From positions 529,277,755-529,341,754 of the forward strand of contig OX422215.1 in the NCBI GenBank assembly GCA_949130495.1: DNA of 64,000 bases. The letters are read 5' to 3'. Source of the stretch: Sambucus nigra. Lineage: Eukaryota; Streptophyta; Magnoliopsida; Dipsacales; Adoxaceae. Shown piece after piece: positions 12,177 to 23,975 of this stretch. Both the position numbers and the translations under genes were made by a program. The stretch's first letter is position 1. Each line of letters opens with the position of its first letter. Under the pieces are notes generated by a model, which was given only the letters and a program-made list of their open reading frames with translations, searched no databases and was not told where the DNA came from.

Positions 12177-13263
12177 AATCTCTCCCTATGTCTATGCCGG
12201 TACATACATAAAAAATAAGAATTATGCAAACTCCCAAAAACAAATGACATATAACATAATATCCCCATTAAACCCTCGAACTGAGAATACAAAATGACAT
12301 GTCTTCAATCAAACTTCAACATCTTCAAATCTTCAACATTCCAGAAACTCCCAAAGCTTTTCTCATCAGGGTGTGCAATCCAATAGATATCGACTTTGTA
12401 CCTACACAGATGAGATAAAGCAAATACCGATGACACGCAACAGTTTGATTTATAACGATATGCAAATATCAAATATCAATTAAGTTTAAGCAAATCATAA
12501 ATAAATCATTCTCCCTCATTCTCCCCCTTTTTATGATGTCCCCAAATAGACAGATATGAGAAGCATAAATATGGAAAATGTCACAAAAAAAGGTTCTTTT
12601 TTCGTAATTTTTCAAATTTTTACTCAAAATATACAACAAAGAATCAAAGGATAATCTATTTTTGAATTTTTCAAAATTTGTACACAATATATATACAAAA
12701 AGAATTCACACCATGAAAGAACACAAAAACAACCAAGTTGATGATAGCGTAATTGTAGGGTGTGAACACATTCGATAGGTAACTAAACTCAATCAATCAC
12801 ATGTGCACGATGCATACGTGTACTCTTAACGAATGAACATGAAAAGTATCCTTAGGTTTAAAAATGATTGAATTTAGATGACATCGTCTTAATCAAATCA
12901 GCAAATCAAAGTAAAAGTGATTTCCACACCAATAACGTCCAAAACTATTTAGCACTTTTTCAAGATTTTCATGGATGTGCGAACCCGTTTATATTTTCCA
13001 ACCAAACTCCCTCAGATATATATATTTTTTTGAGGTGCTAAACAAAATTCTCAAACTTTGGAGAATTGATGGTGAAACCTAATGGCCCATATTTGACATG
13101 TATTGCTTTTTATTGCCTTAAAAATTTTTTGGACTCTTTTAACCTCTTTAGACCCCGGATAATAAAATTCCTCATTTTTTTAGGTCTGTTTTAACGGTGG
13201 CTTTAGCGTAAAGGATAGATAATTACCTTTCATAGCCCCTCCCCATTTTTTAAATATCATACA
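12177..13263 (-). mobile_element. 3' internal region of Copia element C
   Basis: Starts with the polypurine tract (rc of TCTCTCCCTATGTC). It resembles the matching part of B (9855-11093) block by block, including a stretch near 12770-12850 that parallels 10405-10490. No coding frame is supported. It is interrupted at 13263 by the Tat-like element and continues at 23976. Confidence 0.7.
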
Positions 13264-13677
13264 TATGGTGACAATTATTATGTAACACAAATAGATAAGA
13301 AAAAAACTATCACCAAGTAGGAACAAGGAATGTAAAATGACAATCACACAACAAAGGATGTACGTGGTTCAGCCAATATGTGCCTACGTCCACAGTGGTG
13401 CAGTCGATGTTATTTCTATATACTCCGGAGAGTGGTTACAGAGAATACAACTTGTCCCTTTGCCCGAGACCTAGGGTTTTATATATATACATGTACATTT
13501 AGGTAAGTGGGGGTGATGGATTCCCCCACGTCTTCCATCTCTCCCTATAACCTCTCTTCATGGGAACGTGAGAAGAGACCGGATCATATTCAGAATTAGA
13601 GGAGGGGGACCTGGACTTTGGGCCGCCAGAATTGGGCTACTCGTCCAGGCCCATGGTCTTAATTTTGGGTACCCAAA
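13264..13677 (-). repeat. 3' LTR of the Tat-like element
   Basis: Very similar to 23562-23975. Its outer end reads TATGGTGAC where the other LTR has TGTGGTGAC, so the terminal CA of the minus strand is mutated here. A purine tract (AACTTAGGGGAAA on the minus strand) adjoins its inner end near 13680. Confidence 0.92.
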
Positions 13678-14059
13678 ATTTCCCCTAAGTTTGTTGGGCC
13701 ATGTTTATGGGCTCAATAAATTTAAATGATTATCCATTATGACTCTTTTGCAATTCTTCGAAAGCTGTGAAGTTGATTTTGGCGGCACTCGCTTCATACG
13801 TTGTGCACTATGATTAGCGAAATTTGAAGGTTTCTTGGGATAGTTACTTTTCTACCGTCGCTTCAATCTTTCCAGCACTTTCCCATTTTCTGTGAGTTCT
13901 AGCACTTCGTACCATCTTCTTTCAATCTCCATTCTCGTTGCTTCCTTGTCGTTTGGGCCTGTGCTTCTTCAATGTTCGAGTCGATCTTCTATCTTGTAAG
14001 TTTCCTGTACCTTTTCTCTATACTTTCTCTTTGAGTTTGTAGTTTTCTAGGGTTTTTCA

Positions 14060-16204
14060 ATGGCGAAGATTTGGAATAGGTCGGTCTCTGAGTTAAGGAA
14101 GTTTTACAACATCCCTGAGTGGGTAGATATTGAGTGCTGTGCCTCCCCTCCTACAAATATTAGAGATATAGATGACACCCACTGGATCCATGTCTTGTTG
14201 CTTTCCCAGGGGGGACTCACTTTTCCTCCCAGTGACTTATTTTTGCATTACTTTGGTTATTTTAACATTGTTCCTACACAATGCTCGCCCAATGTGTGGA
14301 AAATAGTTAATGGCATACATAGAATAAATCAGTTGTATTGTACTAGGTTAAGGCTCGTCGAGGTCTGTTTTTGCTATTCCTTCTCTCGAACTAGTTCTAG
14401 TGTCCTCTACCTCAAAGCTAGGAGCCCTGACAGGGTATTGGTAGTAAATCTACCTGATTCCCATAAGGACTTTTGGCAAGACGGTTTCCTTGCTAGAAAC
14501 TGGCAGTTTTCTCCCCAATTTGAAGGGTCGAGGTCTGAGAGGTTCTCTGTTCCCTTTTATGGAGAAGAATACATAGGTAGACATTGCTTTGTTGTTTCAA
14601 CTTTTGTTAATTTATGATTTTTCTAACTCTTCTTTGCTTTTTCTTCCACAACGAGGTCAAAGAACTTGGAACCAGCTCTCAGCGAGGTTCGTCTCTCGAA
14701 ATTAATTGAGGCTTGGAATATCAGGGAGCCTTTGGGTAACGGCGAGCATCCCAGGTTTTCTACCTTTATGCTCGAGTACAAGAACGTTGGCTCCAGCTTT
14801 ATAGCAAGGCCCGTGGACAGTATCCCAGAGTTTTATTTTCTCGAAGAGACCGCTGCGGATCTTATTCAGTTGGATGAGGAGGAGAGCATCTCTAAAAGTG
14901 ACCTTGTAGGAGCGGTAAGTAATTTGGGTGGAGGTAGCTCTGATAGTAGCAGCTCCTCTAATCGCGGGGAGGTTTCTAAAAATTGAGGGTCGTCAAGCAC
15001 TTCTAGCAGTTCGAGCGAGGAGATGGTTCCTCCAAGGAAAAACTTAATCAGGGATGATGATGAGGAGGACCACGTGCTTCTTTCACAGAGGTCAAAGAAA
15101 TAAAAATCTAATTTTAAGGTTGTGGCTACTGGTTCCTGATCCTCTGCTCAAGAACAGGAGAGAAAGAGGAAGGAAGAGGAGCAGGTGAGGGAGAGAGAGA
15201 GAAAAAAAGAAGAAGGGAAGAAGAAGATGGAGGAGAAGAGGAGGGTAGAGGAAAGGAAGAAGAAAGAGAACGAGAGAGAGGAGGGCTGAAGCGAGGAAGA
15301 AGGCTGACCAGGCCTTGGTGCCGGTGTCTGCGCTGCCCGAGGGGGATTTTGTTGTAATTTCCCCTCAGTTGGCCCCCGCTTTGCTCGAGAGAGCTGTCCT
15401 CCCAACTGATCGCCAAAGGGCGGTAGGGTCCGAATAATTGGCCCTTCAGGCTAGTCAAAGGCTAGCTCTGGTAAGGTTTTTCCCTTCTCTCCCATGTTTT
15501 TATGAATTCCCTCATTTCCCTCATCTAATATCTTCTTTTTTCTGCAGTTTATTACTGACTTCGTCGTGTTGTATCATTCACGCGATGAGCTGGTGAAGAG
15601 AAACAACGAACTGGAGAAGGAAATCACTGCCCTGAAGCTGAAGGGTAAAGAGCTCGAGGCTAGATTTAAAGCCATTGATTCTGCTCGGATTTCATCCGAC
15701 CTGGCTCTTGCTACTGCCAACAATGAGAAGGATGCGACAGTCAAGGATTTGAAAGAGCTGTGATAGGCCTACGACCTGGTTTGCTCGAGAAAACTAGCGA
15801 TTATTGAGGACAACAGGGTGCTGTCTGAAGAGTTGAAGAAAAAGGAGTCTGAGGCTGTCACTGCCAAGGAGGACTCATATAATTCTAGTTGGGCTGCAGC
15901 GTACGAGGATGCTGAAGTTCAGATTGGCTATATTAGTCGTCTGAACTTCAAGAAGGGATGGAACAAGGCCCTTTTAGCTGATGGCATCGACATCGACTCT
16001 CCCATATTTGACGAGCATGACCCGAGTCCGAAACCGACCATGGATGAGGTCACTACCCCAACTGTTGAAGGTGCTGACCCTGTCCCTTAGGCGTCCCCTG
16101 CTGATGCCTCCCTCATCGTGGCGATAGAGATTACCCCTACCTAGGGCGGTGCTCCTGTAGATGCTAATAAGGAGAAGGGGCCATCGACCTCTGAGGTTGC
16201 TTAA
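14060..16204 (+). pseudogene. Antisense extra gene 1 of the Tat-like element (gypsy-type transposase-like domain)
   Basis: Runs opposite to gag-pol. Residues 10-150 of the first segment (14060-14617) contain GLTFPPSDLFLHYFGYFNI and SPNVWKI, the pattern of the plant family named putative gypsy type transposon (Pfam PF04195); its biochemical role is unknown. The next segment (14666-14986) is acidic and Ser-rich. A Lys/Glu-rich stretch follows (15150-15300), then a coiled coil (15566-15760 and 15818-16000). A consensus intron is visible at 15471-15547 (GTAAGG to TCTGCAG) and a possible one near 14577-14657. Several in-frame stops (14984, 15762, 16088) mark it as decayed. Start chosen at the first Met before the conserved block. 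Confidence 0.75.
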
Positions 16205-16374
16205 CTAGTTATCTGCTAGGACTTCTTTGTATTTTTGTTTTTTTCTATCTGTAAACTTTCCTTTTACTGTTCGATGTAATTTCAACCTTCATTAATGAAA
16301 AAGGCTTATATTTCTTGGTGCACTGATTTGTCTCTTTCTTTCCCTTGTCTTTTAATTGCCTGTAGTTAATTGAT

Positions 16375-17304
16375 ATGGATGATTACATTCCTGTTACTTC
16401 CAAATTGGGCAGGACCCTTGGTCCTAATGCGAGTCCTGAAGTTCACTAGGCATTTGTTAAGCTTTGTATATCCCGTAGATCTAGGAATCAGAAGTATAAG
16501 GAACAATCTGAACTTGTGGCCAAGCTGAAGGACAGACTCCAATAAATGGAAGAGGTTGGTGCTTCAGTGCAAGAAGAAGTGAATGCGTTAAGAGCAAAGC
16601 TTCTCGATGCATCCGAGATCAACCAGGTTAGTGAGATGCTTCAGAAAGAGAATGACGTTCTGAGGAAAGAAGTCTCACGACTTAGGGAGCATGTGCCGAG
16701 TACTTCTTCAGCAGTATTACAAGGTTTCTCATCATCACAAACTAGAGCTGGTCAGAGTGTTACTCCTCCTGTGCCATGAGGTCCCACTCGCCCACTCGTT
16801 CCGCGAACTGGTAGGAGCTCTAGGAGCCGAAACAGGGAAGAGGAATAACTTCGAGATAGGGAAATGGAAGAGCTCTGTGGTGATGTCCAGCGAGCATATG
16901 TGATTGCTGCTGGGCTTCAAAGGGATGTCACTCGGTTACGGTACTTGTTTAATAAAGGTCCTCGGCAAGCGTGGGCTGACGGCTACGACCAGGGTTGGTC
17001 AGATGCTCCAATAAGGTTGTCTGAGTTCGAGGAGCTTTCTTTTATCAGGAGGTGGCTGAGTGCCTTGAAGGAGCTGCAAGTTCCGAGGAAATTGATGCTA
17101 TTGTATCGTCATGAGATGTCTCCCTCAACCCTGATGCCTAACCCCTTCCGAAGGGATGATCAATGGATCCACATTGATGCCATCCCCCGACAATTATTAG
17201 AGTCGGATGAGAATGAGGTTGTGGATGAGTTAGCTCCTGCTCCCAATGACGGACGAAGAGCTCGAGTGGCTGATTATCTCGCGCAGAGACCTCCCCTCCA
17301 TTGA
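16375..17304 (+). pseudogene. Antisense extra gene 2 of the Tat-like element (unknown function)
   Basis: Second plus-strand frame between the integrase and the 3' LTR. It begins MDDYIPVTSKLGRTLGPN at 16375, then an amphipathic Lys/Glu stretch (16500-16690), a Ser/Thr/Pro linker, and a C-terminal part with DGYDQGWSDAPIRLSEFEE and LMPNPFRRDDQWIHIDA (16980-17200). Stops interrupt it at 16447, 16543, 16777 and 16846. I do not recognise the family. It may have been one gene with extra gene 1, as they have the same strand and lie only 170 bases apart. Confidence 0.55.
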
Positions 17305-17960
17305 GATTTTACCGATTATTATTTTTTGTATTTTTGATAATGTAAAAGCCTTGGGCTAGCTCTCCGACTAAGCCTGTATCACCATTGTTGTAAATATGAT
17401 GAATTAATGAAAAGTTTGTGTTTTGGGCAATTTTGCCGACTAAACGTGTGCATCATATTCTTCATATTCTTGTTGCTTTATAATCTTCTTAGTTTGTTTT
17501 GTCATGCGAGTGTCCTCCCAGTCCAGTATAATACCGAGATACCATTGTGCACCACTTTACCTTTTAGGTTGTGTCGTCACAGTCCCTTAGGCCTAAGTGG
17601 GGCAATTAGCGAGGACACACCTGGTGTTGGATGCTTTATTCGATTAGGATTTTTCTTAATTGAAGTAGGTTTTATGATCAGTATAAAATTTGGTTATATT
17701 GCCTAAGGATCCCCTGTAGGTCTTCATATATTGCCAGGGGAAATGCTAATAGGTCCTTCGTGTTTCATAACGATGACCTGAGGAGGGATATTTCCCTGCT
17801 ATAGTGTAGTGATCAATGTGCCTGTTATTTAGAAAAGATGTGTTATAAATGCAGCTGTTACTCATCAGAATGTAACAAATTAAATAACTTTCATTAATGA
17901 TAAGGGAAATGATCTTCTAGTTTCATAACAAAAGAATAAAAGAAATATCTAAAAATAGAA
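17305..17960. other. Spacer between extra gene 2 and the integrase end
   Basis: About 650 AT-rich bases where the two opposed transcription units of the element converge. No frame is supported. AATGAA-like repeats near 17400 and 17880 could be polyadenylation signals, but this is weak. Confidence 0.5.
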
Positions 17961-17961
17961 T

Positions 17962-19222
17962 CTCTTGAGATTGGTTGCATTCCATGCTCGTGGTATTTCT
18001 CTGCCTTCCATCGTTTCCAAGTGATAGGCACCCTGCAGATCATCTCTGGTTATCTTAAAGGGTCCTTCCCAGTTTGGGCCTAGCTTGTCGTCTGATGGTT
18101 TCACTGCGCTGCCTAGGACTTTCCTAAGAACGTAGTCCCCAACTCGAAATGTCCTTGGGTTAACCCTTTTGTTGTAATGCCTTGCGAGCTATTGCTGGTA
18201 GCTCGCCAGTTTCACTAGGGCTAGCTCCTGGCGCTCATCGGCTAGGTCGAGCTCAACGAGCAATACTGCATCATTATGGCCGTGGTCGATAAGGTTGCAC
18301 CTATTGTTGGCAAACCTGCGTCTAGTGGGATGACTGCTTCCATGCCATATGTCAGCGAAAATGGTGTTTCTCCTGTCTCTCGCCGAGGAGTGGTTCTATA
18401 TGCCCATAGGATATGGGGTAGTTCATTTACCCATGCGCCTTTGACTCGCTCCAATCGCTTCTTTAATCCATCGATCATAGTTTTATTTGAAGCCTCAGCC
18501 AGGCCATTGCTCCAAGGGTAGTCCATGGAACTCAAGTGGTGTCTGATACCGTATTCCTTACAGAAATTCTGAAAGGAACCGCTTTTGAACTGTGTTCCAT
18601 TATCGGTCATGATGGTCCTAGGGATGCCAAAACGAGTGATTATATTCCTCGATATGAACCTTATCATATCAGCGTCTCGAATGTTTGCCAGGGATTCCAC
18701 ATCGATCCATTTGGTAAAGTAGTCAGTTGCAACCAACAGATATTTGCGATTGCCACTGGTGGTAGGTAGTGGTCCCATGATGTCCATTCCCCATTGGGCG
18801 AATGTCCATGGGATGGTTAGTGATTTTAGATCGCTGGCGGGTTGATGGACCATAGGAGCGTGAAGTTGGCATTTGAGTCATTTACGGACATACACCGCAG
18901 ATTCCCTTTGCATATATGGCCACCAATAGCCTTCCATCATTGCTCGAAAAGTTAGAGACCTTCCTCCGATATGGCCTCCACAGACTCCTTCGTGAAGCTC
19001 GTGGAGCACTTGCTCTACATCCCCTGGGTGAACGCATTAGAGGAAGGGGCCGGAGAAGGATCTCTTATACAAGCTGCGTTCTGGGGATAAGTGAAAGCGA
19101 GCAGCTTTGACTCTTATCTGGTGGGCAATTTTCTTGTCATCCGGGAGTGTGCCATCCTTTAAATAGTTCCTTAAGTGGTCTATCAAGCTGGGGGCTGATC
19201 TCACCTGGAGTACCTGTTCCAT
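17962..19222 (-). pseudogene. Integrase of the Tat-like element
   Basis: Joins element cDNA to host DNA. N-terminal zinc-binding region at about 18880-19010 (minus), with GGHIGGRS and a TGA at the position where the family has a Cys. The catalytic core is open from 18853 to 18242, with all three acidic residues: Asp24 (GMDIMGPLP), Asp84 (IMTDNGTQF) and Glu120 (SNGLAEASNK), with the standard D-35-E spacing. After a frame break the C-terminal domain with LGPNWEGPFKI and IPRAWNATNLKRF reads to about 17962. The core looks intact but flanking stops and shifts prevent a full protein. Confidence 0.88.
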
Positions 19223-19356
19223 GTTTGGTGGCTTGCTGTCGAGGCTGATGCTCGGACGAGTGAGGAAATCGATGGGGATGGTTCTTCTTAGGTCGGAGTC
19301 GACTGCCGAGCTTAGGGCTGCTAGGGCATAAGCATGGCTATTTAACCCCTGGGAAA

Positions 19357-19750
19357 CTACTGGACTTGGACCTCTTCGAAGCTTGCCATTAGTTTTTTAA
19401 CTAAGGCGAGGTAAGTTGCCATCCTGTCAACTTTTGCATTGTAGTCTCCACTTATCTGATTGGAGACTAACTGGGAATCGTCGAATACCTGTAAATGTCT
19501 TGCCCCCAAAGTGTGCGCCTTTTGGAGACTGGCTATCAAGGCTTCGTATTCTGCTTCGTTGTTGGAGGCTGTAAATCCAAGCCTGATTCCTTATTCAAGG
19601 ATTGTATTCTCTGGGGTAAGGAGGACAATGCCTACTCCTGCCCCCTTGGAATTAGAGGCTCCATCAACAAACAGTCTCCAGGTTTCCCTTGCTGCTTGAT
19701 TCTCCTTTCGAGTTGATGGTTGAGGTTGGTTGGAGGGTTCCCTGCCCGTG
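19357..19750 (-). pseudogene. Second (archaeal-type) RNase H of the Tat-like element
   Basis: Shows WRLFVDGASNSKGAGVGIV, then [16 protein letters not shown] and [15 protein letters not shown], with the acidic residues expected of an RNase H in order (Asp of VDGAS, Glu of EAEYEAL, Asp of DDSQ). This extra domain downstream of the ordinary RNase H is known from the Tat lineage. A stop after TPENTILE (19591) splits it. Confidence 0.8.
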
Positions 19751-20244
19751 AATTCGGCTATGAAATCAGCAAGGATCTTCCCTTTCATTACGGTCCTTGG
19801 TTGAAATTGGATGTCAAATCGTCGGAGCTCGACTGACCATTTGGAGAGTCTACTCGACAAATCCACTTTCCTCAAGACTGCCTTAAAGGGGTGTGATGTG
19901 AGGACAATGATAGTGTGGGCCTCAAAATAGTGCTTCAGCTTCCTCGAGGCTACTACTAGTGCAAAGGCGATCTTCTCCAATGGTAGGTACCTTTGCTCGG
20001 CGTCCAGTAAGGACTTGCTCGCATAATAAACGGGGTGCTGGATTCCTGCAACTTCGCATATTAACGCATAGCTAACAGTGTGGTTGGAAACAGAGAGGTA
20101 CAAGTACAAAGAATCTGTTCGCTGTGGTATGATGAGCAGTGGTGTAGAGCTTAAGTAAGACTTGAGCTTGACCAATGCTCGCGAGCAATCTGGTCTCCAT
20201 TCTATCGTTTTGCTTCCTTTTAGAAGCTGGAAAGAGGCTTGCAC
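19750..20244 (-). pseudogene. Connection and first RNase H of the Tat-like element
   Basis: Continues the reverse transcriptase after a frame break. Contains YYASKSLLDAEQRYLPLEK and LTSHPFKAVL typical of the Ty3 RNase H. Where catalytic Ty3 RNase H has Asp in the first strand, this copy reads LYLYLSVSNHTVSYAL with none, matching the known loss of catalysis in this domain in elements that carry the second RNase H. Confidence 0.8.
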
Positions 20245-20259
20245 TTCTCGAAGGATTTA

Positions 20260-20926
20260 GAGATGAAGCGATTTAGTGCAGCGAGCATACCAGTGAGCTT
20301 CTATACATCTCGGATTGTGTGGGGGGGTTTCACCCTGTTGATTGCATCGATCTGGTCTGGGTTAGCCTCTATGCCTCTCTTACTGACCAAGTATCGAAGA
20401 AATTTTCCTGACTGGACACCGAAGGAACACTTGCCGCGCTAAGCTTCATTCGGTACTTCCTGAGGATTTCGAAGGTGTTTGACAGGTCGGAGAGGTGATT
20501 TTCCTTCTTCTTACTTTTGACGAGCATGTCATCGATGTAGACCTCCATGGTGTCTCCCATCTGACCCTTGAACATTTTGGTAACCAGCCGTTGATAGGTT
20601 GCCCCTGCATTCTTGAGTCTGAAGGGCATGACCTTGTAGCAGTATAACCCAACTGTCATGATGAACGCCGTTTCGTCCTGGTCTGGGGCATTTATGGGGA
20701 TCTGGTGATACCCTGTGTATGCGTCCAGGAAACTCATTCGCTCATGAGCTGCGGTGACGTCTACTAGTTGGTCTATTTTTGGGAGGGGGAAACTATCTTT
20801 AGGGAATGCTTTGTTGAAGTCATTGAAGTCGATGCAAACTATCCACTTTCCATTTATTTTTGGAACTACTACTGGGTTGGATAGCCACTTGGTGAATTGT
20901 ACTTCCCGTATGGACCTTGCATCCAA
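20260..20926 (-). pseudogene. Reverse transcriptase of the Tat-like element
   Basis: RNA-directed DNA polymerase core. Residues 29-77 of the open frame include IDFNDFNKAFPKDSFPLPK and SFLDAYTGYHQI; the catalytic YIDD is at 20528-20539. A frame shift near 20425 (after MKLSAA) moves the rest (KFLRYLVSKRGIEANP) into the neighbouring frame, and a TAG near 20300 follows IRD. The N-terminal fingers upstream of 20926 are only partly readable. Confidence 0.9.
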
Positions 20927-21322
20927 CAGTTTTTTAACCTCTTTCTCTACCGCTTTGGCCTTATCGGGTGTAGTTCACCATGCCTTCTGCATGATTGGTT
21001 TGAAGGCATGATTAATATGCAACTGATGGCAGACCATACTAGGATCGATTCCAGGTAGGTCGTATGGCTCCCATGCGAAAATATCAATGTTCTGTCTCAG
21101 TAGGGTTATCAAGTCCTTCTGCTCCTCGTCAGTGAGGGATGTTCCAATCAAGAAGACTCTACTACTGTCTCCATCTCCAGCCGTGACTTCTACCAGGTCC
21201 TCGATGACACGCTCGAAGGGGAGGAGCCTGGTCTCCTCTACTCCAGGTCTTCTATACTTTAATTTCTATTTAGAAGGTGTCAAACCTTCTTCAACTTTCT
21301 CGATGGGCTGATCGGCCTTCTT

Positions 21323-22459
21323 CTATGGCTTTGGTCGGATGGCTGCTATGAAACACATTCTTTCCATTGCTTGGTCGCCGTGGATCTCCATTACTCCTCG
21401 CTTGGTTACATACTTGAGTTTCTGATGGTAGGTCGAGGAGACTGCCTTCATCGCATGAAGCCATCCCCTGCCGAGGATGGCCTGGTATGGCGAGTCGATG
21501 TCGACTACCAAAAATTCGATCATCCTAGAGACGTTTCCAGCGCGCATCGGTAGTACAATCTTTCCCAAGGGCATAGTTATTTTTCCAGTGAATCCATCTA
21601 AAGGTACAGTAGCTTCCTTTAGGTCGGTAATGCTTAACTTCAACTTTCTGAATAGGTCGAGATACATTACTTCGGACAAGCTTCCTTGATCGATGAGCAA
21701 CTTGTCGACGTCAAAGTTGTCTATCCTAAGTGTAATGATCAGATCATCATGAAGTGGGGTCCTTACTCCCACCAGATCTTCATCTGTGAAGACAATATGC
21801 TTGTTATAGTTGACGTCATCTGCTCGTCGACGCTTACTTGACTGTGACTTCACTAGATCGATCTGAAAAGCCTGCATTACCACTATAAGTTTTTTCATCT
21901 CCATTCGAGCTGAATTTCCTTGTATCTGCCTGGCATCAGATGCCCCATGAATTACCATTAACTCATGTCCAACGTCATCTTCCAGCACGTTGTCAGGTTT
22001 CACCTCTCTATTGGCAGCCACTTTCTCGGCCCCTTTCTCCACAAAATCATTCAAATGCCCAGACTGGGCCAGCTCCTCGAGGTGAGACTTAAGGACTTTA
22101 CAGTGCTCAGTCCTATATCCTCCCTCTTTGTGAAAAGCGCATCTTAGCACATTATTCCTCTTCAAGGGCATCTTCCTGGGCCACTTGATGAAGGGCTCAT
22201 CTTTGATCTTCACGAGAATTTTATAAATTCGTTCTTTGAAGACAGTGTTGACTGCTTGGAATTCTTTTGACGCATCATTGTTCCCTCCGTTCTTGGAGCC
22301 ATTTTTTCCCTCGTTCTTTCCTCCTTTCTTCTGGTTCTCAGCTTTGTCACTTCCCTTGGTAGTGAGTTTAGCTCGACCATTTTCTCCTGTACTGAGGTGG
22401 GTGATATCCTCCACTTTAGCGTACTTTATGATGCGAGCCATTCGGTCGTCAATAGTCAT
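21323..22459 (-). pseudogene. Gag C-terminal and protease region of the Tat-like element
   Basis: A 378-residue open frame. A Lys/Gly/Asn-rich linker comes first, then CAFHKEGGYRTEHCKVLKS (the CHFH-type zinc-binding motif of this lineage) at about residues 107-125, then the protease with active site LLIDQGSLSEVMY (Gln in place of the usual Thr/Ser of D-T/S-G) and ILGRGWLHAMKAVSS as the second conserved loop. The Gln change probably abolishes proteolysis. It is separated from upstream gag by a stop at 22481. Confidence 0.85.
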
Positions 22460-22480
22460 AACCTCCTTCTTTGTCAGGGA

Positions 22481-23493
22481 CTAGTAAAGAAGGGAAGAGA
22501 TGGGTAGCCCAATTTTGAAAGAGGCCACTGCCACTGGCTCCGAGCAATCTTCGACCTCGTTGAATAACTCCCAGTACCTCTTCGCGTAGTCTCGGAGTGT
22601 CTCTTGAGGCATTTTCTTCATTGTCAGTAAAGCATCCATCCTTTTGGGATAGGAGCTTCTAGTGATGAACCGGGGCGTAAAGAGCTCAGCCAGGGATTTG
22701 AAACTTCTGATGGACCGATGGGGGAGTCTTTCAAACCATTTCTGCACCACATCATGTAGGTTTAAGGGGAAAATATGGCACATCAATGCATCCCAGTGAT
22801 TCCAGAGGGTCATAGCCTTCCGGTATTGCGTGACGTGATCGATTGGTCAGTCTTACCGTCATAAATCTTGAACCTTGGAATGGCAAATTTCTTGGGGGCT
22901 TCTTCTTCTTCGATTTCCATCGTAAAGGGTGACTTCATCTGGGTTTTAAGAGCTCTCCTAGCGAGTTCTCTGGTCGATCTGGTACCGTGGTGGGCAGGAT
23001 GTTTATCCATTTCCCTACGGACAAGGTTTCGTATGTTCTCGATGCTGCGAGTAGGGCTCTGGTAGAGGCAAGCTCTTCGCAGCTGCTCGCGGAGGTCATT
23101 GTCTGATTCGCCTTCCTCCTTCTTTTGAGATCCTCGCCTGGGGCTCCTTCCTTGGCTGCGAGACTTGCTCGCCTGAGGGCTAGGAGTACGATATGGACAT
23201 CTCCTGTTATCATGATGGAGCTCTCTCTCTAGTCTTTCCAGTCTTCTTTTCAGGCGAGCATTCTCAGCCTCGTGTTTGCGAGAAGACTCCCTTTGCTCAT
23301 GGAGCCTTGCCTCGTATGCATCAATCAGTCTGGATATCGGCGTGGACCTCGATGGTCCTTGGCTTTTTCCTGAGGTTGGCCTTTCTAAACGATCCCTTTG
23401 ATCTAAACGTCGAACTTCAGACCTAATCCTGCAAGGAGCGGGTGGTTCTTGAATATCCCCTCCCTGAGGGACATTGCTGCTATGACCAAACAT
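22481..23493 (-). pseudogene. Gag N-terminal and capsid region of the Tat-like element
   Basis: First part (23493-22810) starts MFGHSSNVPQGGD, has an Arg/Glu-rich coiled coil and an Arg/Ser-rich patch, then KFAIPRFKIYDGKTD, the usual entry to the gag domain. One base is lost near 22849, so the capsid part continues in another frame (22813-22481) with QKWFERLPHRSIRSF, LAELFTPRFI and LRDYAKRYWELFNEVEDC. The same protein is seen in the fragment at 61918-62908, which is readable across this break. Confidence 0.88.
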
Positions 23494-23543
23494 CTTAAAT
23501 TCCTTCCTTGGTGTGGGATCTTCTCAGGGAAAGATGAACGGTT

Positions 23544-23559
23544 CCCACAGACGGTGCTA
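23544..23559 (-). other. Primer-binding site of the Tat-like element
   Basis: On the minus strand TAGCACCGTCTGTGGG lies just inside the 5' LTR. It corresponds to the conserved TGGCGCCGTCTGTGGG site of many plant Ty3 elements. The related element at 61438 has TTGGCGTCGTCTGTGGG at the same place. I do not assign the tRNA. Confidence 0.75.
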
Positions 23560-23561
23560 AT

Positions 23562-23975
23562 TGTGGTGACAATTATTATGTAACACAAATAGATAAGAAA
23601 AAAGCGATCACCAAGTAGGAACAAGGAATGTAAAATGACAATCACACAACAAAGTATGTACGTGGTTCAGCCAATATGTGCCTACGTCCACGGTGGTGCA
23701 GTCGATTTTATTTCTATATACTTCGGAGAGTGGTTACAAAGAATACAACTTGTCCCTTTGCCCCAGACCTAGGGTTTTATATATATACATGTACATTTAA
23801 TGAAGTGGGGGTGATGGATTCCCCCACGTCTTCCATCTCTCCCTATAACCTCTCTATATGGGAACGTGAGAAGAAACCAGACCATATTCAGAATAAGAGG
23901 TGGGGGACCTGGACTTTGGGCCGCCAGAATTGGGCTACTCGTCCAGGCCCATGGTCTTAATTTTGGGTACCCACA
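23562..23975 (-). repeat. 5' LTR of the Tat-like element
   Basis: 414 bases, TGTGGGTACCC to GTCACCACA on the minus strand. Followed by the duplication ATACA at 23976-23980. Matches 13264-13677 with few differences. Confidence 0.93.

Larger units (their letters stand above)
13264..23975 (-). mobile_element. Complete Tat/Grande-like Ty3 LTR retrotransposon inserted in element C
   Basis: A 10,712-base element with 414-base LTRs at 13264-13677 and 23562-23975, flanked by the 5-base duplication ATACA (13259-13263 and 23976-23980). On the minus strand the order is LTR, primer-binding site, gag, protease, reverse transcriptase, two RNase H domains, integrase, then two genes in the opposite orientation, then polypurine tract and LTR. 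A second RNase H plus antisense genes between integrase and the 3' LTR are typical of the plant Tat lineage (Grande, Retand). All frames contain lesions, so it is not autonomous now. Confidence 0.93.

Noticed and set aside
15126..15458. Minus-strand Ser/Leu/Pro-rich frames
   Set aside because: Shadow of the purine-rich Lys/Glu stretch of the antisense extra gene.
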